From Hirundichthys speculiger (lineage: Eukaryota; Chordata; Actinopteri; Beloniformes; Exocoetidae): DNA of 64,000 nucleotides. Below are positions 46,738 through 60,110 of the stretch, piece by piece. The stretch is from the NCBI GenBank assembly GCA_018398805.1, contig JAGFBZ010002398.1:62001-126000 (forward strand). The letters are read 5' to 3'. Under the pieces are notes generated by a model. The model had not been told where the DNA came from and did no database searches. It saw only the letters and a program-made list of their open reading frames with translations. A program made the position numbers and the translations under genes. Each line of letters opens with the position of its first letter. Position 1 is the first letter of the stretch.

Positions 46738-47947
46738 GTCACTCAGGCAACGCAATACTGCACCACAATTCGTTTAGTGCCATAATCTAACAAGGACACC
46801 AAGAACCGTCACTTCATGACTTTTTCTTTTATATAGAAATAATGTGTCAATGCATTATGGGGGACAAGAGACATGCAGAGCTAGACCCAAGTCACATGGC
46901 AAGGACAGAAAATTAAAGAGAATTAAAAAGAAAAGCTGAAAGGGTCATAAGTCATCCAGGTGCCACATAAATAATAAGACAGGTAGTTCAAGAAACCCAA
47001 AAAGGAGTCTGAAGACAGCAGATGTGAAGAAGAGAGCGTTACTGTTTACGAAACGCACACAGTCACGAAAGAGGATTGACCATCCCTAGATCGCTATAGA
47101 CATGCAAGGTTATCTCTTTTTCCATGATGTTTCATGTTTTCTATAAATATAAAACACATTATACATACAATATAATGGGAAAATAAATCATCTGAACATT
47201 TACTGGATTGCTCTTCATATGCAGTTGCCGGTGTTTTCTTTTCAGAAATGAAAATAAAAGCCCCTGTTGCTGCGCCGCTGAGTGACAACCTTGCACATAA
47301 TTTTCAGGCAACGTCTCGCTTCCCCCTTTAAAACCGCTGCACCTCCGTTTCTTGTCCACAGAACTGCCTTCTCACACCCGCGAAGTAGGCCACCGATGCC
47401 ATTTAGATCAGTATCCCATGTGACCAGTGCTGACATGAATTTGCTGGGTGACGAGGGACCCAATTACAGCGGAGGGCTGATTGTCCGCGGACCCTCTGTC
47501 TCAGATCGTCTCCGGAGCGTGAAGCAGGGAACAGGAAGACGTGTGATCGCGGAGGTGTTTGTGCTCTGTGTGGATTAGTTTGAACGTGTGTGTGCAGCTG
47601 TGACTGTGTTTCTGTGGGATAAACAGCATCAGCTAACGTCAGTCCAGCCAGCAGATACCTGACTCAGGCCTCACATTGATCCACCACTGATATAATCCTC
47701 TCATTCAAACAGGAGTCGTCACAACAGACAACTTTGAACCCAACTCAAATGTAGCCAAATCATATCATGGATCTAGTTTTGATGGTGCTTTAAATAATGT
47801 GAGATGCTTTACAAAAAAAAATTGAATTGAATACAGAATATACAATATTATTAATAAAATAATTTCTAATGCTTTTCATTGAGTTATGCTTTTATTTATT
47901 TTCTTCTCTCCATGACTTAACACATTCAGTAGATTAATCTAGTTTTA
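46738..47947. other. Intronic sequence, no recognised feature
   Basis: An A run followed by ttgaattgaat at 47812-47830 resembles the 3' tail of a LINE, but no body is recognisable. The rest is unremarkable. Confidence 0.5.
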
Positions 47948-48751
47948 ACTAGAAAAGCACTCGGAGAGTGCAGACCTCCGCCAAGCACAACAGTTCTCCC
48001 ATATAGCGATTTACAGATTGAGATAAAATCCACGTTCTGGATCAGATCCGGATGAGCCTCTGAAATTCAGATTCAGATTCAGACAACTTTATTTATCCCC
48101 GAGGGGCAATTGAGGTCCAACTAAGCAGCATTGTGTTGACATAACAATACAAATGAGATTGACAGAACTAAAATAGAAATAAATATAGTATATACAGTAA
48201 TTAACACAATTTGAAATGTTAAATTATATAAAGTGACTGGAGTGAATGAGGTAGAGATAAAGTGCAGGCAGTGTAAACAGTGTAAGGCAGTATGGATGGT
48301 TAAGACAGTATTAACAATATATGAACAGTATATAAACAGTATATAAACAGTATAAAGGTGTAAAACAGTGCAACAGTGTGAACAGGGTATTGAGTAGTCC
48401 GGGGGGCGAGGTGGGGGGTGGATGTGGGGGACAATAGAGGTTTGATAGAGGTCCCCATTGTCAATTCCTGTGTCAAATTTCATGGGTTTTGAGCAATAAT
48501 TAACGGAGATATTGAGAAAAAGAAAATTTGGCCCCATTGACCGCAATGTTATCGAAAATTTGAAAGTGATCCAGAATCCAGGATTTCTTCCGGATCACAC
48601 CCAAAATGAAATCAGTTCTTCCTTTTTACTTTTCCGACAACTCCTTAAAATTTGATCAAAATCCATCCAAAAATTTTTGAGTTATCTTGAACACAGACAA
48701 ACAGACAGACAGATAAACGGCAGTGAAAACATAACCTCCTTGGCCGGAGGT
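47948..48751. mobile_element. Unclassified repeat B, long copy, split by an L2-like tail
   Basis: Starts actagaaaagcactcggag and ends cataacctccttggccggag; the inner acctccgccaag and cttggccggaggt are imperfect inverted repeats. It shares the gatccagaatccaggatttc block and the cagacagacagataaacg stretch with the copy at 39707-39932. Removing 48060-48440 restores a continuous repeat. Confidence 0.7.
48060..48440 (-). mobile_element. L2-like LINE 3' tail (minus orientation)
   Basis: attcagattcagattcagac followed by aactttatttatccccgagg is the inverse of the well-known fish L2-type 3' end. It continues into a repeated acagtatataaacag region. Only the 3' tail is present, so this is a 5'-truncated insertion inside repeat B. 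Confidence 0.7.
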
Positions 48752-51700
48752 AAAAATCGTTCTTTCAGGTTGTAAAAATCTTCAGCCACAGTTTCAAACA
48801 TGAACTTTTTCCTGTCTTGTTTCTCTGTAGTTTTCAGTGTGAAATCTTCATCTATGATTCATTTCCGGATCATTTTATTATTAAAAAAGGACGAAACAGT
48901 TTGTTGTGACAGTGACAGTTTGACAGTGGGTTTAAAAATTAATAATGAAAAAGAAAAAAGATTCATATCAACAAAACGAAATAGAATGTTGAATCTCAGT
49001 CATCTTCTGAATTCATGGTTCTCTTTTAGAAATGGAAGTAAATAGATGATACTGTTAAATAACACCACATCTGGACATTTAGGTGTAATATTTGAAAGAA
49101 CTTGAACATGAAGCATTAATTGTGATCAACTTGGTTGTATATTGTGGTGATATATCCTTTATAAGTCTCTTCTTTTGGTTGGCATCCCAGTAACTGATCA
49201 TTAAGCTTTAATATAAACTCTTCCCGTGGTTAGATGATCGATTAGAATCAGTCCCTCTGAAATAACGCAGCTGGTTCTGTTCGGGCCAAGCGAGCGTGTC
49301 GTGCCTGCATTTATGCGTCTTTGTTTATGCATGTTTACAGTCGCCCCTCATCGTGTGCATTTTCACCCGCCACCTCGGCCGCCCACATTAGCAGCTGCGC
49401 CGTCTCTGTTTTTATCTCGGGCTATTTTCAAACCTTGTTCGCTTCACTGTGCGCCCTCTCCTCTCCTCTGCCCCACTTCTCCGAAATGCCTCTGCGGCGA
49501 CGCGAACCCCAAGTACCTCCTCTGCGCTCGGCCCTGGTGAGCCGAACCTCCTCCTCCTCGCTGAAACGTCCGCCGCGATAAAAGCGTCTCCCGTCGGTGG
49601 GGTAATGCTTCTGAAAGGCTCTGCGTGCGCATTAGAGGCAGGCTCGGGGAACACACTGGGATGTCATGTGCGCCGTCCTGGCATGAGACAGAACGGCTGA
49701 GAGTGCCAGAAAAAATCCTTGTTTTAATTTTTTTTTACTATTTCTGCACACCGGACTGATTCATCCAAGCTTGTTTGCTTCTTTTTAAGGTTCATATTTG
49801 ACGAAACAGTGCTGATGATACACTTTTGGCTGGTTTTAACTTTGCTCAGTAAGTGACGGAAAGTGATGCTCTTGGTTTCCCTTTTCATTATTTGCCTAAT
49901 ATTGTGCAGCTAAGTGTTTGCGTCAGAGAGATCGGCCCTCAGGCCTTTGCTAGCCTATCGCGCTTACGCTGTTCTGAGAGCGTGAGCAAGAGGGTTGCGT
50001 ATTCGCGCCTTTCTGATTGTTTCTCTATCGTAGCAACCCTCATTACTGCCCCCACACCGTCACTAGCATCTGCCCCTCTTCATCTTTTGTTTCTTTTTTT
50101 TTTGTTCCTGCCATGTGCTGCAGCGGTGACGATCGCTGATAAGAGAGAGAAAGATTTGGAGTTACGTAAAGGGAACAACATCAAGTAGAAAGAAGATGAA
50201 TTTGGGAGCATGGAGGGCTTGAACCCGGGCGTGTCCGAGCCGGCGGGAAAGCAAAGCTCCCAGCGCGAGTGTTTGACAAAAGACCGGTCCGTAGCCCAGC
50301 CTTGACCCTCGCCCGGCAGGTCTTTCTACCCCGCACACCCCTGAGAGATGAGCGACTTTTAACAGTGACGCATCGCACGGCCCGGTGGGCAGCAGCTGGG
50401 GAGGGGGGGGGGAGGTCGGGGCTCAAAGGGGGGGGCAGGTCTGTGCTCCGGAGAGGAGAGAGAGAGAGAGAGAGAGAAGACATAATGAGCGTGTCAAAAT
50501 TAGCCCGGCTCACTCTGAGAAAACAGCAGTATGTGGTACTACTAATGATTTGCTCCAGTAAAGCCCAGTGAGGGCGGGGGGGGGGGGAAATCAGGCAAGG
50601 GCACAGGAAATTGGAAAAATGGTAATTTAAAAAGGAAAAAAAAAAAAAAGAATTGGGCTGCGTTCTCAGGGAGTACAGTTACAGGCGGCGGTTATCTCTG
50701 AATGCGGAGACGTGAAATCTGATTTAGAGATGAACATAATAATCAGCTGAACATTACAGGCCTTCAAATATCTTATCAAGACATGATATAGTCAGAGTTT
50801 GCTCCATGTTCAAGTTCTTTGTCACAGAGCCAAAAAAAAATAAAAAAAATAGGGCAACTGGTATGACATAATGTCTGTTCAGATCCTAAAATATGCATAT
50901 TTTAAAAAGACTTAACCATTTTATGCAACTTTCTTTATGATCATCTCTGGACCGACTGAATGTTTTCACTTTAAACATGAGCTCTCAAACCTACTAGATA
51001 ATTATTTAATGACCTGGGGGGGTTGGGGGGGGGGCATCGCTTCCTACTGCCTTCATAGCACAGAGCTGATGCGTTTAACTTGGTCTAATTCTGCAGAGAT
51101 GCAGAATGAAAGTGATTAGGATTCCCTGGAGACCTTTTTTTTTTTTCCTTCCTTCATTTGGAAAGATACAAACCCTTAAGCTTCGTCATTTCTTTTTCTC
51201 ATAACCACTTCTCTCTTCTCTCTGCACCCTTCAAATCTGAGAACGCTACTAAAGACAGCTGTATTGTTAGGTCTTTTTTTTTTTCCTTCAAACATAGAAA
51301 TGTTGTCATGGCTCATGAAGAGAAATGTTATCCATTTGTGTGTGCACAAATGTGTCTGGAGATCAATGGCAGGAGATCAATGTTTTATCGCCTCTATATT
51401 ATTAGCTCTGTGCTGTTGGTAATGTGATGCATCTTTGTGGTAATATTGCTTGTCAGAGTTCCATTGATTCGTTCATCTTAGCCTCTAAGGAGGATGGAAG
51501 ATGATGGCAGCTATTAGCTATGATTCCACTCATTAAATAACGAGAGAGGGGGAGGAATCAAAGGCAGGCCCGGCGCTATTATGGGAATAATGTGTATGAG
51601 GGTAGAGGGCACGCTGGGATCGCACATCTCTGATGATCATTACTTATGAGGAACCGTGAAATGAATCAAATGGTGAACATTAAGGGTTCAAGAATTGTTC

Positions 51701-52342
51701 TAAATCTTTTTTTTTTAATTCATTGTTTTGCTTCCCACATGACATACATCTTCAGTTCAAACTATAAGAGCCTTTCCAGTTAATGGTACTACACTCTTTT
51801 TTTCATGAGATGACACAATTTCCTCAACCTGCTTCGGTCAAAAAAAAAAAAAAAAAAAAAAAAGCAAAAAGCCTCCACTTTCCTCTCTTCCACAGGTTCT
51901 GCTTTATCTAAGATCTGTCCTGAAGCTTCCAGCTACCATGCAAGTTTAAATCTGGACACTAATCGCGCTCAATAACCCTTGAAGCATACTATTACCATAT
52001 GAGAGAACATGCAGTACCGAGCCTGAGAACTCGAACGCACAAAGCTGAAAAAAATGCACCTCTGGCAAATTTTATTTCTCATACTTTCATTTTCCTTTTC
52101 TTTCCTAGAAACACACTTTTTTTTTTATTCTTTTTTTTTCAGTATTATTAATTACGCATGTGCAATTTCTGTCATTGTTGCAACACTGCAAGTTCCAGGA
52201 TGGTGCATTCAAAACAGTCAGAAAATAGAGTGATGGAGCGTTGGACACCTCTAGGTTACTTGTTAGACACGTTTTCGGTCAAAAAGAGGATGACGGTCCG
52301 TCTCTGGTGGAGACAACAGCACAACTTTAATTCTCTCATAAT
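48752..52342. other. Intronic sequence with G-rich and GA tracts
   Basis: 49350-49690 is CpG-richer and 50396-50440 is G-rich, followed by a GA tract (50455-50478). G runs also occur at 50576-50588 and 51017-51033, and a 24-base A run at 51840-51863. The stretch 51430-51660 is non-repetitive with several ATTA cores and could be a conserved non-coding element. No exon was found. Confidence 0.5.
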
Positions 52343-52366
52343 AAAAAAAAAGGGGGGGGGGGGGGA
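52343..52366 (+). repeat. A run joined to a 14-base G run
   Basis: A homopurine tract of As followed by Gs, ending before attgcacac. It is 170 bp from the long C run at 52534. Confidence 0.85.
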
Positions 52367-52531
52367 TTGCACACATCATGACAGGAAAAACTCAAAAGAC
52401 AAAAAAACCATTGTATCTGGAATTTAAGGAAAAGTCCGATGTTGGTGGGAACTCAGGTGAAGCTGCGTTCACACTGGGCCAGCACCCCTTTACACATGCA
52501 ACAATGATGTTTCTTGTGCGTCGTGTTCATA

Positions 52532-52533
<2 letters not shown>

Positions 52534-52580
<47 letters not shown>
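52534..52580 (+). repeat. 47-base uninterrupted C homopolymer
   Basis: Forty-seven Cs without a break between catatg and acatgcc. The minus strand is a pure G tract able to form a G-quadruplex. The exact length is unlikely to be reliable in any assembly. Confidence 0.9.
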
Positions 52581-55500
52581 ACATGCCACTCGGGGCATCG
52601 CCACAGTAGTTTCTACTCCGGTTATGTGTGTTAACAGAAACAGGTTGTTAAAACACGACAGCACAGGTGGGAACGCTGACGTAACGCAATGGCAGAGCCA
52701 AACATGATCTCCTAACCACACAGTTGGACCTCAAACGTTTGGACCTTATCTTTATAATGTGTTAAATTCTTATTCTAAACTATGTTTCAGAATGAGCACA
52801 ATAAAATTTGTAGAAATATATTTTTGTAACAATACAGACCAGTTTTGCGTCTTTCTTGCCAGGAGTTTTTATCTAACATCAATTTAAAACCAAAGATGTA
52901 AAAAAAAGCAGCGTTTTAAATCCACGCTCTACTGTTGCTTTTATGTAAAACGCCACTTTGAGTGTTCTGACAGAGGAGAGAGGTTTGGCATTAAGTCCCT
53001 GTTAAAATCCACATGATTGACACTGTAATTACACAGCCCTGCAATCATGTGAAAGCAACTTCTCAGCTGAGGTGTTGAGTCCATCTACCTTTTAAACTAA
53101 TGGATTCTTCATCTGCTGTCTTTCCTGCTTTCATGTCCTTTAATATTTTTGGCAGTTTTGCTTATTCCAGCGATAAGCAGCTGACTGAAAATCTACTGGC
53201 GTCTTTCAGATTTCCATAGAGTGCGGCGAACAGGCTGCCTTGGTTTTATTAATGGCCGGATTTGTTTCCAACTAGGGCAACCACGTCTAAAAATATATTC
53301 CTGCATGGTTCTGTAAATCTCCTTTGAAGCAGTCACTTGGTAAAGAGCACGAAAGCGATGATTTAGTATTTCCGTTGGTCGTGCTGCAATCTGAGCCCCC
53401 CCCCCCCCAACTGTGGACGGCATACTTGGCTGCAGGATCCAGCGGTTGCTCGTCTCCACCTCCGTGATCTCGTGGTCAGACCAGAGCCACGTGGCTTCTT
53501 TAAGCGTGTTCTTGGTGAACCTGAGCGTTCCACAGCGTTTCCATCCCAGCAGCTGACTGCTCTCTTTCATTGCGGCAGCTTTCTTTCCCCACCTCTCCTT
53601 TGGCTCCACTCTTCTTTTTTTTCAAATAAAATTTTTTTGGGGTTGTTGCTCATTTTCATTCAGCTGAAGCAGATGTCGAAATCTGTCTCGTGAACTCAGT
53701 TGCCACAAGCAGCTAGCTCTCATTTAACTTTAGCTGAAAGTCAAGAACTGCGTGTAATAGACGCGAGCTGGTGTGTGTGTGTGTGTGTGTGTGTGTTTGT
53801 GTATTTCAGTTCCATTATAGCAGCCGTGTTCCCTGAAGTTAATTGCGTGGAGGGGAAGCTCCTGACGTTCCCCTTTGTTGGCGCCACAGCTGCACGGGGC
53901 TGACCTCCAGAGCTCCCTTCACGACGCTGACCTTCTGCTAACTGTCTCGTTGTACGTTCGGGGACATAATTCCTGAGAACCTCAACAGAGTCAATATGCC
54001 CCTTTTTTTCTGCTCCATTTCTGCTCCTCCTCAGTGAATCATCGGCATCATTATATAAATGACTTTAAAACACGTCGAGACACCATCAAGAGAAATTGCG
54101 CGCGATTCCTGAGTCACGCCTCATTTGAGGGGCTGGCTGATTTTGTTTGAGCTCAGCAGTGTTGCTCTCCTCCGGATGCTCTGTATCCCCAGGACGCATT
54201 AGCATGTGAGAGCATTGTGTTTGCGTCCCTGTGCACTTTCAATGCAACTTAAAGAAGCGGGACATCTGCCGTACGTGTGTATGCTCAGGCGTCTCAGAAA
54301 GGTATATAAACCTGTTTGTGTGTGTGTGTGTGTGTGTGTTTGGGGCTGAGATTAAACCACTGAGCGGCCCGCCGCTGTGAATAACGGCTAAATTTCAGCA
54401 CCCAAAGGTTAATTCTCTCTCACTGCTTTAGAACAGCTTAATTTACACTCGTAAACACTCTTGACCTCTTTACCTGGAAGTAAATACTGATGCGCCGCTT
54501 TGTTGAGGAGTTTGAAAAAGTTTAGCCTAGTTTCAAGATTTCATGAGAGTACAAACGAATCCGGTGGCTGTAACAGAGTTCGGTTCTTTGCCAGATGGGG
54601 ACCTTATATTTCCCTGAAGCTAAAATGTCGAGATGTGCTTTGTCGTACACTTTATGAAAAAAAAAAACTGACTTTCTTCTGCACAGGGTGCAAAAGATTA
54701 TATTCACTTGTATTTGCTCTATTTGAGAGCATGTTAACATATTAAACAGCTTCATATGTGACTCCGCGGAATGGAAATTGGATATGAAAAAAAGGAAATT
54801 ACTTTGGAGTGCGGAGACAGAGAAGTAAGGGGACAGATAACACGGCATCAGTTACATCAGCAATTAACGTGTCACATATGGCGGCCTGTGCAGTCTGAAC
54901 ACCAGCTCTATAGTATATAACAATAATAGAAGTTTTAATAATTCAGTATGCTGAAGTACAATTTCTTTTCCGGGCAATTTGTAGAAAATAGATGCGCCAC
55001 GCATGTATATTTTAAAAGTAATAAACCCCCAAGACAGTTTTATATGTTTAGTTTGTAATAAGTCACGAAAATAAGACTCCGGTGCTTGTAGTGCGTGAAA
55101 GTATTTGCACGATAATTTTCCGAGTGTGGCAGTCTTCTCCCTCAGTGCATCACTTCTAGGTTTTTTTCCCAAATCAATTGCACCTGTCATCCCTGCTGAG
55201 AGCTAATGCAAAACCTTTCATTCCTCCTAAATACTAAATGGATCTTTGGTCAAAAAGTCTTTAAGTCATTAAGCAGCAGAAACTGTGAATGATGAGTCAG
55301 ACTGATCCGTTCAGCCTCAGCATTTGCTGATTCATCTGGATTTCCCGTATTTCCCTCTAATTAAAGTTTGTGGCACCAGTGCCTTAAAAAAAAAATAAAA
55401 GAGCAGGAAGTGATAAATCAGAAGAACCTCCCACCAGGTTGTTTCAGCATGGCTGATGTCACAGATGCCCACAAAGCTAGTCAGTTCATTTACAGCTGTG

Positions 55501-57446
55501 GTGTACGCCGAAATATGTCAACAGCTATTAGTTAGCTCCTCACAAAAACGAAGTGAAGTGTCACATGTTTTCCCCCCATGCCTGCTGTGGTTTCGCCCCC
55601 ACACAACAAGGATGTGCCTGTTGGGTTAGTCAGTGAGTCTAAATGGGCTAAAAGTCTGAGTGTGAGGTGCCCACGGTTGCCTGCCTCTCTGTTTTGGACC
55701 CTGCAGTGAACTGGTGACTTGTTCAGGACGTGCAGGGACCTTTGCAGCACCGAAGAAGATATACTTGTATCATTTGATCTCTCCGTCTTCTGCTCATTTA
55801 TTTCAGTAGCATCCTTATTGCTCGTCGCTCTGGAGAGAAAGCAAAGAAACGTTATCCACAATAAGTCAGCTTTGACGGTGTGTGCTTTTTACTGGATGGG
55901 AAGGGTACATACATTTGTATCATAAGCCTGAAAAATGAAGTCAAACCCAGGAAGAATTTTTTCATCATTTGTGATGAGAAAGTTTGGTGATGGTACTATT
56001 ACTCATGTGGATAATACAGTAAATATTGACTCAGTTTCATTAGAATATAAGGCATATTTACTTTGCTCCAGGTACTAAATTTGCTTTAAAAAAAAAAAAA
56101 AAGAAAGAGAAAAGAAAAAAAAGCAGCACATGGTATATAGTATGTGGGAAAAATACAGAGAAAAATTCCCAGAATGCTGTGCTACTTTGACATGTCTTCC
56201 ATGAACACTGTACCCCATCATGCACTGGGCCAGTCCCATCTATTTTATTGGACTGGTATGCCTTACATACCGTGTGCTGCATTGTTTTCCCACTACATAA
56301 TATTCAAACATATCAAAATATCATTTTGAGCGCTGAGGAAGTGCTGTCTATCGCTCTGCAGTACCTTCAGTAGATTTTACACTGAGATGGTTTTTAATGA
56401 TGACTTAATTACATAAAAAAATTCATTTTTTCATTAACAGAGGGGAAAAAAATCCTGTTCCAACAGTTTGTCTTGTCATTCAGCCATGAAGGTATTTATC
56501 TTTTTCTTCTTTTCCTCTGGTTTCCATCAAACATGCCTGTGAACGTGTCAGAGGCGCTATGTTTAGTGAGGTATAACAAAGGTCTCACAGAGCCTCTGTG
56601 TTCTCGTCACATCGTGCCGCGTCGCCCCAACAGACGGTATTAGCATGACAGCTAGCTGTCATGTTGTCACACACGACTGCAGCGTTGCTCGTCTTCGCCG
56701 ACGCTGCAACAGCAGCTGCGGAGGAGAAAAGTTTGGACGGAGCTGTTACATATTAAGCAACAAAATTCACCTACAAAATCAAATGAATCTGCTACCGCTG
56801 TGCACGCATGTGAGTTTTGGGGCAACCTTTTACTAGTCTTTGAGAATAAAGTCGTTATATTCCAGCATTATGTGGTTCAGTCATACCTCAATGAGGACAA
56901 AAGGGCATAAGGGGATTATTGTGAGAATAAAGTTGTAATTTTAGAAGTTTCCAAGAAAAGTGAAGAGCATTGAACGTGCTATGTTGTACTTCAGTATAGA
57001 ACTCACAAATAAAGGAGTATTTCATCTTTTGCAGCATCGTATTATCATTAAGTATGCGGACCTTGAAGAGATTATGCAGAAAACTAGTTGGTCAGAAGAG
57101 TTGTGAGGAATGATATTTCACATTACAATTTTTATCTTCGAACATTGTTACTTTTATTCTCTTAATATCTCAACTTTATTCTTTAATTTCAGATGTATTG
57201 TTCCTTATCTGCAGCCATAATAGCACCATCAGTGTGACCTGTAGCTGTTCAGACTTGTGCAGAATTGAAACTTATTTGGTTTTGCCATCGCGTCCAGCGC
57301 CACTGAAAAGCACCAGAGGGGTCTTTCAGAAAACATACCTCCCAGGTTTCATGAGGAATGTCTGTCTGGGAGGAATTCCTCATGACATTTTAATTCTTCT
57401 TTCACTCCAGTTACTCTACACCACTATAGCTGCTGGAGACAAAGGG
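52581..57446. other. Intronic sequence with short microsatellites
   Basis: TG tracts at 53770-53797 and 54316-54340, a C run at 53397-53408 and an A run at 56090-56102. A 138-codon minus-strand frame at 53193-53609 matches nothing I recognise and crosses the C run as glycines. No exon was found. Confidence 0.5.
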
Positions 57447-57720
57447 TGAATTCCAGTTCTTCCTACCTAAACCCTCAATCTCAAAAACGTGCGCTCCCAT
57501 GAAGTGCAAGTACCGTTCCGATTCTTAGAACGTCAAGTTGAGGGACAAGTTTGAGGGCTGTATAACCCTCAATATTGAGATTTTCCAGGCACCACCCCTT
57601 GGGAGTAAGGCCTACCCAGAAGGCATTGCGTATTTTCGCCAAGACATCTTCGAAAAGGATGGCACCGAAAAGAGCTAGCTACGAATGAAAGTATTTTCGT
57701 AGTTAATAAAGTTATAAATG
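57447..57720. mobile_element. Possible MITE fragment
   Basis: gggtgaattccagttcttcc, the ccctcaatctcaaa block and especially aaggcctacccagaaggcat plus tgcgtattttcgcc resemble the 5' part of a common fish DNA-transposon repeat. A right end and a target duplication were not found. Confidence 0.35.
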
Positions 57721-57745
57721 TTAAGAAACCATCTCATTGTCTTTG

Positions 57746-57749
<4 letters not shown>

Positions 57750-57783
<34 letters not shown>
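57750..57783 (+). repeat. (TA)n microsatellite
   Basis: About 34 bases of uninterrupted TA. Confidence 0.9.
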
Positions 57784-57786
<3 letters not shown>

Positions 57787-58792
57787 CTTATTCTTCTTTT
57801 TTTTTTCTTTTTTGGCATTTTCTTGACAGACAGGGTATAGCTTTGGCGTGGATATGTGGATGGATGGATGGATAAGCACAAGTGGACATAGCTTTGTTTT
57901 TTGTTTTATTCCTTTTTAAAACTAACTTTTTCGAGGTGATCACTCACAGATGTTAAACTATGCAGAGATATTTCATTCTAGCTGTCTGAACTTTAAAGTT
58001 ACTTTTGAGATGTCAGTCAGGGAGCAGACGAGGATAACTCAGTGAAGCCTGTCAATCAGCAGCCTTCTGTTAATTTTAGCTCAACCACGTTCTCCCGCCA
58101 TGGCCGCCTCCCCACTCCGCTGCCTTCCCCTCGAGATCTGTTGTGATATCAGATGGAAGAATCGACTCTCTTTATTTTTTTTCTCTGTCATGTGCGCTGA
58201 CGCTGTTGAAGCTTCTTATCATCAGCTTTGTGGTGAAATCATATCTCCTTCATTTGTGTGCACAATTCCTGAGATGTCACTGGCTCATGTAAACTCCACT
58301 GGTGAAGACTGACAGCTGAGATGGATGCTCACGCTGGCAAGTTGGAGTGCAGCCATAATGAGAGATGTGATATGCTTATTACATGGATATCTTGACAGAT
58401 TTTAAGCGTTGAGACAAATTATTGCCGTCTCTTTTTCAATGCATAACGATCTCGGCAGTATATGTTACGATCTCTCTCCTAGTAGCTCCAGTTTGTTTTA
58501 CGTCATTTAAATCGATTGTCCCGACATTAACACAACGTAACATTAGTCACAATACATTTGTTCCAGAATGACTTCCTTTAAAACTGCGACACCGTGCTTT
58601 CTGCTGTGATGTGTTGGGATTTATAGTTTTATTTCCACTGTAGTCGCTGTATTTAGTGACACGTTGCACCGTCATGGAAAAATGACGACTTAACTTGAGA
58701 GGTGGAAACAAACTAGATGCATTTGAGCTTCGTCACACCAGAACTTTTCAGATCACAAGTTCTTGAAGGTTTTCTGGTCCTTTATAGTTCTT
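57784..58792. other. Intronic sequence, no recognised feature
   Basis: A short GGAT run occurs at 57856-57872. No gene or bounded repeat was seen before the large satellite. Confidence 0.5.
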
Positions 58793-60110
58793 GGATGGAT
58801 GGATGGATGGATGGATGAATGGATGGATGGATAGATAGATGGGTGGATGGGTGGATGGATGGATAGATAGGTGGATGAATGGATAGGTGGATTAATGGAT
58901 AGATGGGTGGATGGATGGATTGATGGATAGATGGGTGGATGGATGGATGGATGGATGGATGGATGGATGGATGGATGAATGGATAGGTGGATGGATGGAT
59001 GGATGGATGGATGGATGGATGGATGGATAGATGGGTGGATGGATGGATAGATAGGTAGGTGGATGGATGATGGATGGATGGATAATAGATGGATAGATGG
59101 GTGGATGGATAGATAGATGGGTGGATGGATGGATAGATAGGTGGATGAATGGATAGGTGGATTAATGGATAGATGGGTGGATGGATGGATGGATGATGGC
59201 TGATGGGTGGATGGATGGATGGATGGATGGATGGATGGATGGATGGATGGGATGGAATGATGGATGGGGCGGATGGATGGATGGAGGGGGGATGGATGGC
59301 TATGGAGGAGGGGGGATGGATGGATAGATAGGTAGGTGGATGGATGATGGAGGGATGGATAATAGATGGATAGAGGGTGGATGGATGGATGAAGGATGAT
59401 GATGGATGGATGGATGAATGAGATGGTGGATTAATGGATAGATGGGTGGATGGATGGATAGATGGATGGATGGGGATGGATGGATGGATGGATGGATGGA
59501 TGGATAGATGGATGGATGATAGATGGATAGATGGGTGGATGGATGGATAGATAGGTAGGTGGATGGATGATGGATGGATGGATAATAGATGGATAGATGG
59601 GTGGATGGATGGATGAATAGATGGATGGATGGATGAATGATAGATGGGTGGATTAATGGATAGATGGGTGGATGGATGGATAGATGGATGGATAGGGGAT
59701 GGATGGATAGATGGATGGATGGATAATAGCTGGATAGATGGGTGGATGGATGGATAGATGGATGGATAGAGGATGGATGGATGGATGGATGGAATGGATG
59801 GATGGATGGATGGATAGATGGATGGATAGGTGGATGGATAATAGATGGATAGATGGGTGGATGGATGGATGAATAGATGGATGGGTGGATGGATGGATAG
59901 ATAGGTGGAAGGATGAATGGATAGATGGATGGATGGATGGATGGATGAATTAATGGATAGATGGGTGGATGGATGGATGGATGGATAGGTGGATGAATGA
60001 ATATATAGATAGGTGGATGGATGGAATAGATGGATGGATTAATGGATAGATGGGTGGATGGATGCTAGATAGAGGGATGGATGGATAGAGAGATAGGTGG
60101 ATGGATAGAT
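58793..60110 (+). repeat. 1.3-kb GGAT/GATA-type satellite with higher-order units
   Basis: Tetramers of GGAT with GATA, GGTG and GAAT variants fill about 1,318 bp. Longer phrases recur: agataggtaggtggatggat at about 59049, 59327 and 59549, and ggattaatggatagatgggt near 58890, 59160, 59427 and 59650. Larger blocks of about 220-280 bp have therefore been duplicated. The minus strand reads as Ile-His-Pro-Ser repeats, an artefact of the period. Confidence 0.92.

Noticed and set aside
49301..50571. Cluster of overlapping open frames in CpG-rich sequence, considered as the beta-neurexin first exon
   Set aside because: None of the frames contains the histidine-rich H-H-F-H-G motif or the S-V-P-I-x-I-Y-R-S segment expected of a beta exon, and no donor follows in the right phase.
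52378..52707. Open frame with polyproline, and the polyglycine frame opposite
   Set aside because: Both arise from the 47-base C run and have no other protein-like features.
53193..53609. A 138-codon minus-strand open frame
   Set aside because: Its centre is a polyglycine from a C run and the rest matches nothing I know; without transcript or conservation evidence it is treated as chance.
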